22,070 nucleotides of DNA, from assembly GCA_046541515.1 (NCBI GenBank), contig JBKHDD010000073.1:1-22070 (forward strand). The letters run 5' to 3'. The translations under genes and the position numbers were made by a program. Origin of the DNA: CAYFVR01 sp046541515 (lineage in GTDB: Bacteria > Desulfobacterota > Desulfobacteria > Desulfobacterales > Desulfococcaceae). Below the pieces are notes generated by a model. That model was given only the letters and a program-made list of their open reading frames with translations. It was not told where the DNA came from and ran no database searches. Below, piece by piece: positions 6,550-13,248 of the stretch (positions within the stretch are counted from its first letter, which is position 1; each line of letters opens with the position of its first letter).

Positions 6550-8040
6550 TCAGTCCGCCGGGACCGTTCGCGGCTCCGCCCAGCGGCGGAGGTGGTCCAC
6601 CTGTTCGGCCATGACCACGGAAAGCGGTCGGGTGTTGGCGATTTCCGTCAGCAAATGATCGGTGGACAGGGATTCCTTGCGGGCCACGGCGGAATAGAGT
6701 CCCGCCACCACCGCCGCCTCGATCTCCGCCCCGGAAAACCCTTCGGTCGCCCGGGCCATTTTCGAGAGGTCGAAATTCGACGGGTCCTGGTTTCGTCGGT
6801 TCAGGTGAATTCGAAAAATTTCCATTCGGATTTCCTCCGCGGGCAAATCCACGAAGAAAATTTCGTCCAGTCGGCCCTTGCGGACCAGTTCCGGCGGCAG
6901 GCTGGAGATATCGTTGGCGGTGGCCACCAGGAACACCGGGGCGGGCCGGTCGGCCATCCAGGTCAGCAGGGCGCCCAGCACCCGCCGGGAGGTGCCGCCC
7001 TCGTTGTCGCCCAACGAGAGCCCCTTTTCGATTTCGTCCACCCAAAGAACGCAGGGCGCCATCACCTCTGCGGTCTTGAGGGCGTTGCGGAGATTGCGTT
7101 CGCTTTCGCCGAAAAACTTGTCGTAGAGCGCGCCGAAATCCAGCCGCAACAGCGGAACGCCCCAGACGCCCGCGGTCGCCTTGGCGGCCAGGCTCTTTCC
7201 GCTCCCCTGCACGCCCAGCAGCAGAATTCCCCGGGGCGGGTCCAGTCCGGCGGCCGCCGGGTCTCCGGCAAAGGCCGGTTCCCGTTGTCGCAGCCACTGT
7301 TTCAGCCGCCGGAGACCCCCCACGTTCCCGAAGGATTCGGTTTCGTATTCGAACCCCAGCATCCCGTCCATGCCCAGCAGCTCGAATTTGGCCTTGTTGA
7401 TCTCCGGCAAATCGCTTTCCGTGATGGCGCCGTCGTTGTAGATGGCGTTGCGGGCCAGCCGCCGGGCGTCGGTCACGGGCAGGCCGCCCAAGGCCCGGGT
7501 GAGCCGGTCCAGGGTGGATCGATGGGTGACCACTTTGACGCCGTCGTGCTCCCGGGTCCATCGCGCCGCTTCCTCCCGGATGATCTGTTCCAGCTCCGCC
7601 GCGTCGGGCATGGGCATCTCGAATCGGGCGCTGAAGGGCGCCAGCTCTTCCGGCAATTCGATCCGCGCGGAGACCAGGAGAATCGTGTGGCCCAGGTATT
7701 CGTACCCCAGCGCAATTTCCTTGAGGGCGCGCACGAGCTGCGGCGCGTTTTCCAGGTAGGGATGAAAATCGCACAGCACGAAAATGCCCGGCGTTCGAAT
7801 CCCCTGGATGTGCTGGAGCAGCATGGCGGGCTCGGCGGTGCGCGGATCGGCCGACTGCATGCGATAGGTGGGATCGTGGCATTTGACGCCGTTGGTGACG
7901 GTCCAGCTGTACATGGGTCGTCCGAGCTGTTCCGAGAGTCGTCGGATCATGTCGAGGACGTGGTGCTCCTCGTGGCTTCCGATCACCACCAGCGGCACCC
8001 GGGACCGGATGATCAGCGCGAGGTCCTGGCTTTGATTCAT
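6550..8040 (-). CDS. ycf46: Ycf46-like AAA+ ATPase
   Basis: A 496-residue AAA+ protein of the Ycf46 type known from cyanobacteria and plastids. The N-terminal half (about 1-225) is a degenerate AAA-like region without a Walker A. The second half is a complete ATPase: Walker A GVQGSGKS (276-283), Walker B VLWVDEIEK (331-339), sensor-1 region ATAND (373-377), arginine-finger region RKGRLDE (387-393). The stretch EGGTSRRVLGALLTWMADR before sensor 1 is typical of this subgroup. The cellular role of Ycf46 homologues is poorly defined; in cyanobacteria, links to carbon uptake and photosynthesis regulation have been proposed, which cannot hold directly here. ATG 8040 has GGAG 8 bases upstream. A possible minus-strand promoter with an extended -10 (TGCTATGAA) lies around 8126-8134. 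Confidence 0.85.
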   Translation of the reverse strand: MNQSQDLALIIRSRVPLVVIGSHEEHHVLDMIRRLSEQLGRPMYSWTVTNGVKCHDPTYRMQSADPRTAEPAMLLQHIQGIRTPGIFVLCDFHPYLENAPQLVRALKEIALGYEYLGHTILLVSARIELPEELAPFSARFEMPMPDAAELEQIIREEAARWTREHDGVKVVTHRSTLDRLTRALGGLPVTDARRLARNAIYNDGAITESDLPEINKAKFELLGMDGMLGFEYETESFGNVGGLRRLKQWLRQREPAFAGDPAAAGLDPPRGILLLGVQGSGKSLAAKATAGVWGVPLLRLDFGALYDKFFGESERNLRNALKTAEVMAPCVLWVDEIEKGLSLGDNEGGTSRRVLGALLTWMADRPAPVFLVATANDISSLPPELVRKGRLDEIFFVDLPAEEIRMEIFRIHLNRRNQDPSNFDLSKMARATEGFSGAEIEAAVVAGLYSAVARKESLSTDHLLTEIANTRPLSVVMAEQVDHLRRWAEPRTVPAD

Positions 8041-8088
8041 GAACGGGTCTCCGGCCCCGGCGTCGTTTGCGCCGGGACGGTTCGGTTG

Positions 8089-8117
8089 TTGACACCCAAA
8101 GCCTGGGGGGTTATTTT
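8089..8117 (+). promoter_or_regulatory. Sigma70-type promoter for the 73-aa gene (and perhaps rubredoxin)
   Basis: TTGACA (8089-8094, perfect) and TATTTT (8112-8117) are spaced by 17 bases. The predicted start near 8124 leaves a leader of about 48 bases before ATG 8172. It lies in the divergent gap with the ATPase gene. Confidence 0.75.
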
Positions 8118-8171
8118 CACTGAATTCATAGCATATTGATTTGCCCGAAAACAACCAGCCAACGAGGCCCC

Positions 8172-8393
8172 ATGGAAGACCCCCGCGTCACCCTGGACGT
8201 GAACGTCAACGTGGAAATCACCGCCGAGGCCCTGGAAGCCATTGTTCAAACCGTCAAATCCCGGGCCGGCCGCAACGAAAAAGGCCATTACGCCGTGGAT
8301 ACCCACGCCGCCGTGGGGGAAATGATCACCCGCTTTTTGTTCCAAAAAGATTTCGACGCCTTCGTTCAGGACCCCGGAAATTATCCGACTTGA
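8172..8393 (+). CDS. Conserved-looking hypothetical 73-aa protein
   Basis: A small acidic protein without a recognised domain name. It opens with an alternating beta-type stretch VTLDVNVNVEITAEALEAI, followed by a helix, a KGHYAVDT segment, and a helical end EMITRFLFQKDFDAFVQ. I have the impression that similar short proteins occur in sulfate-reducing deltaproteobacteria, but this cannot be checked here and no function is known to me. ATG 8172 was chosen because it follows GAGG closely (4-5 bases) and a strong promoter ends upstream; an in-frame start at 8136 would add 12 residues of poor composition. No signal peptide, no membrane segment. The rubredoxin gene follows on the same strand after 104 bases containing a hairpin. 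Confidence 0.75.
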   Translation: MEDPRVTLDVNVNVEITAEALEAIVQTVKSRAGRNEKGHYAVDTHAAVGEMITRFLFQKDFDAFVQDPGNYPT

Positions 8394-8412
8394 TTCGGTT
8401 TCCGGGTGCGAA

Positions 8413-8430
8413 TGTTGCCATCCGGCAACA
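8413..8430 (+). other. Intergenic hairpin between the 73-aa gene and rubredoxin
   Basis: TGTTGCC (8413-8419) and GGCAACA (8424-8430) form a perfect 7-bp stem with loop ATCC. No T-run follows, so it is not a standard intrinsic terminator; it may protect or process the transcript. Confidence 0.35.
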
Positions 8431-8497
8431 ACGCAATCGTCCGATTTCATTTCTTCATCCATCCAAAGGGTCGGCCGCCGGCCCATCGGGAGGCGCT

Positions 8498-8674
8498 ATG
8501 CCAGCCAAAGGCTCAAGAAAATGGGAATGCCCCTGCGGTTACATTTATGACCCCGCCGAGGGGGACGCGGAAAGCAATATCATGATGGGAACCCCTTTTG
8601 AGGAGCTTCCCGAAGACTGGGTTTGCCCCAAATGCCAGGCGGAAAAGGAATTTTTCGAAGAGCTGGACGATTAG
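8498..8674 (+). CDS. Rubredoxin with a shortened first cysteine loop
   Basis: A 58-residue rubredoxin: a small cytoplasmic electron carrier with one iron held by four cysteines. The body is canonical, with CGYIYDPAEGD and FEELPEDWVCPKC. The second ligand pair is the normal CxxC (CPKC, 43-46). The first pair, however, reads C-P-C-G (residues 11-13), i.e. CxCG instead of CxxCG, one residue short. The tail is acidic (EFFEELDD). ATG 8498 has GGGAGG a few bases upstream. Typical partners are oxygen- or superoxide-detoxifying enzymes, but none lies adjacent. It may be transcribed from the promoter at 8089. Confidence 0.9.
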   Translation: MPAKGSRKWECPCGYIYDPAEGDAESNIMMGTPFEELPEDWVCPKCQAEKEFFEELDD

Positions 8675-8767
8675 AGCCGCCGGGGAATGCAAGCCGGAAA
8701 ATTGGTCCCGGCGACTGAATTTGGGGTTCGTTTTCGAAAGCCAAGGTCCGCGCCCGGAGAAACGCGA

Positions 8768-8799
8768 CGGCCGGAACTGGATTGATCCGGTTCCGGCCG
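8768..8799. other. Near-perfect 32-bp palindrome in the rubredoxin / J-protein convergent gap
   Basis: CGGCCGGAAC (8768-8777) pairs with GTTCCGGCCG (8790-8799), and inside it GGAT (8779-8782) pairs with ATCC (8785-8788). That gives 14 paired bases around a 2-base centre with one mismatch. There is no T-run on either strand, so if it stops transcription from the two converging genes it would be an atypical terminator. Confidence 0.5.
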
Positions 8800-8822
8800 A
8801 GTTTGTCTGGTCCTCCGGAGTT

Positions 8823-9596
8823 TCATTGATCGGCGGAATTCTTTGACGCGGACATTTGGGGAATCACCCGGAGCAGAAAGCGGTACGCCCGGTTTACGGC
8901 GTGAAACCGTTCCGCCGACGCGCCGGTTCGGTCCGGATGATGGGCCATGGCCAGCGCCCGGAAGCGGGTTCGGACTTGATCCAGGTCCGGCGTGCCGGCA
9001 ATGCCCAACGCGTCCAGGCTTTCCTGGTATCGGTCGAACCGGATGAGCAGCTCCCAGGTTCCGTTGAGGAAAGCTTCGGCGGTTTCCCGATCCAGCGCCG
9101 TGAAATTTTCCGGGTCCAGGTAAAAGTGGCGCAGGGAAAGGCTTTCCAGCGCACCATTGGAAAGGGGCGCCAGATGATTTCCACAATAGGTCCATTCCCC
9201 GGGGACCGCCCCCCGGCCGCAAAAGGCCAGCCGTTCCTCTTCGAAAAACCGGCATTTCCCCGCCGGGGGCAGGAGGAAACGGCCGGTTCGCATGAAATGG
9301 ATGTGCAGGTAAAAGCCGGCGATCCGGAATCGATCCTGTAGTCGGTACAGATGGTGAAACAGGAGAAAATGGTGCTGAAACAACGCCAGCGGCGCGGTCC
9401 CCGTGATTTGGATGTCCGGGAAGGCGATCCGTAGCAGGGCGCTTTCGGTACACGGCTCCTCCCGGGACCAGAGAAAACGGGCCACGCCGTCCCGGTCCAT
9501 GACGGCCAACCCCTTTTGGAAACTTTCCATGAACGAATCTCGGCCGGCGGATTCTCCGTCCGCGTCATCCTTCAATGTGGTAAACCCTCCGACCAT
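8823..9596 (-). CDS. DNAJ_related family protein with C-terminal J domain
   Basis: A 257-residue protein. The N-terminal and central part has the DNAJ_related (PF12339) signature: ALFQHHFLLFHHLYRLQ (about 71-87) followed by YLHIHF. A J domain fills the C-terminus (about 192-245) with the HPD tripeptide at 220-222 that stimulates DnaK-type ATPases. It has no G/F region or zinc finger, so it is a specialised co-chaperone and not DnaJ itself; the client is unknown. The start is uncertain. ATG 9596 overlaps the presumed start of the divergent DUF1893 gene; ATG 9530 would shorten the protein by 22 residues and avoid part of the overlap. Neither has a good Shine-Dalgarno. Confidence 0.8.
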   Translation of the reverse strand: MVGGFTTLKDDADGESAGRDSFMESFQKGLAVMDRDGVARFLWSREEPCTESALLRIAFPDIQITGTAPLALFQHHFLLFHHLYRLQDRFRIAGFYLHIHFMRTGRFLLPPAGKCRFFEEERLAFCGRGAVPGEWTYCGNHLAPLSNGALESLSLRHFYLDPENFTALDRETAEAFLNGTWELLIRFDRYQESLDALGIAGTPDLDQVRTRFRALAMAHHPDRTGASAERFHAVNRAYRFLLRVIPQMSASKNSADQ

Positions 9597-9948
9597 CGAG
9601 GTGTTTGAAAGCGAAACCCGGATTTTCGCCAGCCGGGGGCGATGGCTTCATCCGCTGTTCGATTTGGAAGCCGTGATCGCCGCGGACGGCCGGGACCCCC
9701 GGAAGCTGGAAGTGAGAGACAAAATTGTGGGCCGGGCGGCGGCGCTTCTGCTGGCGTATCTCCGGATCGGCCGGGTTTCGGCCGGAATTCTGAGCCGACC
9801 GGCGCGCCAGGTTTTGGCGCGCTTCGCGATTCCCTTCACGTTTGAGACCTTGGTGGACCGAATCGATTGCCAGACCGAAACGTTGCTGATGGAAGAAACC
9901 GATCCCGATCGGGCCTACGCCCTGCTGCGGGAGCGGGCCGGCCGGTAG
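9577..9948 (+). CDS. DUF1893 domain protein
   Basis: About 123 residues of the DUF1893 family. The characteristic segments are RGRWLHPLFDLE, VRDKIVGRAAALLL, a central SAGILSRPA and a C-terminal VDRIDCQTETLL. The family resembles cytidine-deaminase-fold proteins in layout, but no activity is established, and the KIVGRAAALL segment is its best marker. Start choice is open: GTG 9577 keeps the first beta-strand TIEVFE intact; GTG 9601 would cut it, and ATG 9529 would add a 16-residue Ser/Ala-rich extension. No clear Shine-Dalgarno supports any of them. The gene is divergent from the J-domain gene with touching or overlapping 5' ends. About 200 bases after it, up to the convergent endonuclease gene, hold nothing I can name. 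Confidence 0.8.
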   Translation: MVNPPTIEVFESETRIFASRGRWLHPLFDLEAVIAADGRDPRKLEVRDKIVGRAAALLLAYLRIGRVSAGILSRPARQVLARFAIPFTFETLVDRIDCQTETLLMEETDPDRAYALLRERAGR

Positions 9949-10146
9949 ACGTCCGGTGGACGGATTTCGCAGGATCGCCTTCTCCCGTACTTGCGGCCGG
10001 CGGCGTCAGGTCGAACGATGGCGCTTTGCGATAAATCCCATACCTCGTCCCTCCCGAAATCGGCATGGGTATCTCCGCAAACCGCCTAGCCATCAGCCGT
10101 TCCGTGCGCCGGTGTTTTTTTGGGAGGGGAGCGGAACCGCTTCGGC

Positions 10147-10872
10147 TCATTTGGACGACCTGTTTGACGTGTCGGTCGAATTTTCCGGCGCGATTTCCTC
10201 CCGGCGATATCGACAGCGGGATTGGAGCGGGCAGTCCGCGCATTTCGGATTTCGCGCTCGGCAACGTTCCCGCCCGAAGCGGACCATGTTCCGGTGAAGT
10301 TCGTAGGCCCGCCCTTCGGGAACCCGATCCCGCATAAGCCGAAAGGTTTTTTCGGCCGAGGACGCCTTCGCCAGCCCCAGCCGGTTGCAGATCCGATGAA
10401 CATGGGTGTCCACCGGGAAAATGTCCGCTTCGCAGGTAAAACAAAGCAGAATGGCGGCGGTCTTGACGCCCACGCCGGGGATTTCCGTCAGCCGGTCCAG
10501 GGCGGTTTCCGGGGCCTCCTCGCAAATGTCGTCCAGGACCCAGGCGCCGTATCGGTCTTGGGTCCAGGCCAACAGCGCCTGAATCCATTTGGCCTTTTGG
10601 CCGGCCAGGCCCGCCGAGCGGACGAGGTCCTCAAGGCCGTCGCGGTCCATTTGGGCGACGGCCGCCCAGTCCCATCCGCCGTTTTCGTCCTGGAACCGGT
10701 CCTTGAAATTGACAAAGGCCCGTTCACTGTTGCGGTCCGTGGTGTTCTGGGAGAGAATGGTGCGGACCAACTGGCCCAGCGGGTCGCGTTTCCGCCCTTT
10801 GCGTTCCGGCACGCCCATGGCTTCGGCCAGTCGATCGGCCGCCCAGCGGGTTTTTTTTGCGGGATCGCTCAC
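10147..10872 (-). CDS. nth: Endonuclease III family DNA glycosylase/AP lyase
   Basis: A 241-residue HhH-GPD base-excision repair enzyme that removes oxidised pyrimidines and nicks the abasic strand. The helix-hairpin-helix IPGVGVKTAAILL (131-143) contains the catalytic lysine (K137), and the catalytic aspartate is D155 in FPVDTHVHR. The iron-sulfur loop is complete: C204-x6-C211-x2-C214-x5-C220. LVRTILSQNTTDRN (35-48) is the conserved first helix. The C-terminal 20 residues are hydrophilic and not conserved. GTG 10872 was chosen because the conserved body starts soon after it and GGGAAAG lies just upstream; an in-frame ATG at 10977 would add 35 residues of poor composition. Divergent from the thioredoxin-fold gene. 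Confidence 0.9.
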   Translation of the reverse strand: MSDPAKKTRWAADRLAEAMGVPERKGRKRDPLGQLVRTILSQNTTDRNSERAFVNFKDRFQDENGGWDWAAVAQMDRDGLEDLVRSAGLAGQKAKWIQALLAWTQDRYGAWVLDDICEEAPETALDRLTEIPGVGVKTAAILLCFTCEADIFPVDTHVHRICNRLGLAKASSAEKTFRLMRDRVPEGRAYELHRNMVRFGRERCRARNPKCADCPLQSRCRYRREEIAPENSTDTSNRSSK

Positions 10873-10947
10873 GAGGCTTTCCCGTTGGGGCCGGAATTTC
10901 CGCTGGAATCCCGGCGGGGTGGCCGGGCGGACGATCGGACCATTTCG

Positions 10948-10969
10948 AACATTTCCCCTTAAAAATGTT
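10948..10969. promoter_or_regulatory. Inverted repeat in the nth / thioredoxin-fold divergent gap
   Basis: AACATTT (10948-10954) and AAATGTT (10963-10969) are exact inverted copies 8 bases apart, in the one AT-rich patch of this divergent intergenic region. The layout suits an operator for a dimeric regulator of either gene. No regulator gene adjoins it, so this is inference. Confidence 0.35.
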
Positions 10970-11029
10970 AAATGCATTCTTCACCGGGATCGGATTCTTC
11001 ATGCGGTTCCCGGGCTGGAAAGGAGGCCC

Positions 11030-11992
11030 ATGACCCCTCGCGAGGAAGCCCGCGTAGCCGAATGGCATCGGCGTTCCGACGCGCCGGCCACGCTGACCCT
11101 GCTGGATACCGGCGGCCCCCGGATGGACGGATTCCGCGAGTTCGCGGCGGATCTGGTTCGGCTGGCCCCCCGGGTGACGCTGAAGACCGAACGGGAGGAC
11201 GCCCCGGGCGCGCTGCCCGGCTACCGGGTGGGGGACGGCGTCGCCTTCCACATGGTTCCCCTGGGCCGGGAGCTGTCTCCCTTTCTGATGGCGCTGTCGC
11301 CCGAAGGCCCTTCGCCCCCCGACGGCGCCGCGGAAGCCTTGGCCGACCTGCGGGCCCCGGTGACCCTTCGACTGTACGTGGCGCTGACCTGCCCCCATTG
11401 CCCCATGGCGCTACAGGGCTTGTTGGGCATTGCGGCGGCGTCGGAAAAGGTTCGGCTGTCGGTGATCGACGGCGGCCTTTTTCCCGACCGTGCCGAGGCG
11501 GACAAGATTCAGGCCGTGCCCACCCTTTTCCTGGAAAATCGCCGTTGGACCGGCCAGGTTCAGCCCGCCGAAATCCTGGACGCCCTGGCCGGCGTCGATC
11601 CGGCCGATATGAGTCCGGCCACCATGGAGCGGATGATCGCCGAGGGACGGGCGCCCAAACTGGCGGAGCTGATGGAGGCGGAAGGCCGTTTTTTTCCGGC
11701 CGTCCTGGACGTCCTGACCCACGAAACCTGGCCGGTGCGGCTGGGGGCCATGGTGGCCGCGGAAACCCTGGCCGATGAAGCGCCGGAAATCGCCGCCGAA
11801 ATGGCCGCGCCCCTGTGGGGCCGATACGCGGAGGCCGACGACACCGTGCGCGGAGACATCCTTTACGTCCTCGGGCTGGTGGGCGGCCCGGACGATTTGC
11901 CGGCCATCCGGAAAATCGCCGGGGGGGATGCCGCCGAGGGCGTGCGGGAAGCGGCGGCCGAGGCGGCGGATCTCATCCGCGAACGACTGTGA
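11030..11992 (+). CDS. Thioredoxin-family protein with tandem Trx folds and a HEAT-like tail
   Basis: A 320-residue protein. Residues about 20-95 look like a first thioredoxin fold without a CxxC. Residues about 110-185 form a second one with the redox motif CPHC (121-124) after LYVALT and the cis-proline loop AVPTLF (162-167). This one-active-of-two layout is like the N-terminal part of AhpF and the protein disulfide oxidoreductases. Residues about 200-320 are alanine-rich helices with HEAT-repeat-like spacing (WPVRLGAMVAAETL, VRGDILYVLGLVG, VREAAAEAADLI). There is no signal peptide, so it is probably cytoplasmic. AAAGGAGG stands just before ATG 11030. It overlaps the next gene by 4 bases, suggesting translational coupling and a joint role. 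Partner and substrate are unknown. Confidence 0.8.
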   Translation: MTPREEARVAEWHRRSDAPATLTLLDTGGPRMDGFREFAADLVRLAPRVTLKTEREDAPGALPGYRVGDGVAFHMVPLGRELSPFLMALSPEGPSPPDGAAEALADLRAPVTLRLYVALTCPHCPMALQGLLGIAAASEKVRLSVIDGGLFPDRAEADKIQAVPTLFLENRRWTGQVQPAEILDALAGVDPADMSPATMERMIAEGRAPKLAELMEAEGRFFPAVLDVLTHETWPVRLGAMVAAETLADEAPEIAAEMAAPLWGRYAEADDTVRGDILYVLGLVGGPDDLPAIRKIAGGDAAEGVREAAAEAADLIRERL

Positions 11993-12882
11993 TCGTCAGC
12001 GCCAGCCGGCGGACCGATCTGCCGGCCTTTTTCGGCCCATGGTTCGCCGGCCGGGTCCGGGAGGGCTTCTGCCGGGCGCCCAACCCGTTCAACCCGCGCC
12101 AGGTTTCCCGGATTTCCCTGCTGCCGGAAGACGTGGACGCCGTGGTTTTTTGGACCCGGCATCCCCGCTCCCTCGCGCCCCACCTTTCCGTGCTGGACGA
12201 ACGGGGGATTCCCTATCTTTTCCTGTTCACCCTGCTGGATTATCCCGGATTTCTGGAACCCGGCGCGCCCCCGTTTGCCCGGCGGCTGGACGCCTTTCGG
12301 GCGTTGTCGGACCGGCTCGGGCCGAACCGGGTGATCTGGCGGTACGATCCCGTCGTGGTCGGAAACCGGATCGGGCCGGATTTCCATCGAGAAACCTTCG
12401 CCCGAATCGCCGGGTCGCTGGCGGGCCGGACCCGGCGCTGCATCGTCAGTTGGATGGACGCCTACCCCAAAGTTCGCCGACGGCTGGCCCCGCTGGAAAA
12501 GCGGGGGCTGATTTTCGAAGATTGGGACCCCTTTCGCCATGGCCCGCTCATGGCCGATCTGGCCCGGATCGGGGCGGAACACGGCATCCGGCTGCAAAGC
12601 TGCGCCGAAGCGGCGGACTGGCGGTCCTACGGCATTCCGCCCGGCGCCTGCGTGGACGGGACGCTGCTGGAACGGCTTTTCGGGGTTGCCAACCCGGGCC
12701 GAAAAGACGCCGGGCAGCGGTCCCGCTGCCGATGCGCCCCCAGCCGCGACATCGGCATGTACGACACCTGCGGCTTCGGCTGCCGGTATTGCTACGCCAC
12801 CCGGGACTCCGAAACGGCGGCGCGGAGGCGAAACGCCCACCGGCCGGCGGATTCGTCTCTCCTTCCCCTCGCGGCGCCGTGA
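11989..12882 (+). CDS. DUF1848 family protein with C-terminal Fe-S cysteine motif
   Basis: A 297-residue DUF1848 protein. It opens with the family signature IVSASRRTDLPAFF and contains VFWTRHP, WRYDPVV and a long C-terminal cysteine region: C247-x-C249, then C261-x3-C265-x2-C268 (CGFGCRYCYA) after DIGMYDTC. The CxxxCxxC triad is the type used to bind a 4Fe-4S cluster in radical-SAM enzymes, here unusually at the C-terminus, as known for this family. No reaction is established. GTG 11989 overlaps the previous stop as GTGA, and the conserved MIVSASRRTD start confirms it. The coupling with a redox-active thioredoxin-fold gene suggests an electron or cluster partnership (inference). Confidence 0.88.
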   Translation: MIVSASRRTDLPAFFGPWFAGRVREGFCRAPNPFNPRQVSRISLLPEDVDAVVFWTRHPRSLAPHLSVLDERGIPYLFLFTLLDYPGFLEPGAPPFARRLDAFRALSDRLGPNRVIWRYDPVVVGNRIGPDFHRETFARIAGSLAGRTRRCIVSWMDAYPKVRRRLAPLEKRGLIFEDWDPFRHGPLMADLARIGAEHGIRLQSCAEAADWRSYGIPPGACVDGTLLERLFGVANPGRKDAGQRSRCRCAPSRDIGMYDTCGFGCRYCYATRDSETAARRRNAHRPADSSLLPLAAP

Positions 12883-13114
12883 ACCCGGCCGGACCGGCGA
12901 ATCGGGGCTCTTCTTTTCCCGGAACGCCGCCCGACGCCGGCAAATTTTATCCCGGGCCGCCGGGACCGTTTTCGAGGACTCCGACACCCTACCACGGATC
13001 GGGGCCCGGGTAAAGCCGGTCCCACGTTCTCAATAGAAAAATATTCCATTGAATTCAATATGTTGTAACGAAGATTTCCGATGGGGCCGAGGCCCGTTCC
13101 CGGGGGCGAATCCC
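12883..13114. other. Non-coding gap before the chemosensory operon
   Basis: No convincing gene lies here. A hairpin TCCCGG-GCCG-CCGGGA (12950-12965) followed by a short TTTT may end the DUF1848 transcript. Further on there is an AT-rich island with a perfect 12-bp palindrome ATTGAATTCAAT (13048-13059), 55 bases before the operon's -35 box, a possible upstream regulator site. Confidence 0.4.
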
Positions 13115-13145
13115 TTGACTCCCCATGACAAAGCCGATATATATT
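13115..13145 (+). promoter_or_regulatory. Sigma70-type promoter of the chemosensory operon
   Basis: TTGACT (13115-13120) is followed after 17 bases by TATATA (13138-13143), or after 19 by TATATT (13140-13145). The predicted start is near 13150, with a leader of about 100 bases to the first gene. No other promoter of similar quality is seen within the operon. Confidence 0.65.
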
Positions 13146-13248
13146 CTCTCCAAATTCAGGCAGGATACGTCGCGGAGGCCGATTCCGACCGTGCGATCCG
13201 TCGCCGGTTTGACTTCCCTTCCCGCGAATCGGATACCGAGGTGAGAAT

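Noticed and set aside
6487..8139. A 550-codon plus-strand open frame opposite the Ycf46-like gene
   Set aside because: Antisense shadow; the minus strand shows Walker A, Walker B and sensor motifs.
9949..10146. A small gene in the gap between DUF1893 and nth
   Set aside because: Short open frames here lack ribosome sites and recognisable content; they are mostly extensions into the nth antisense.
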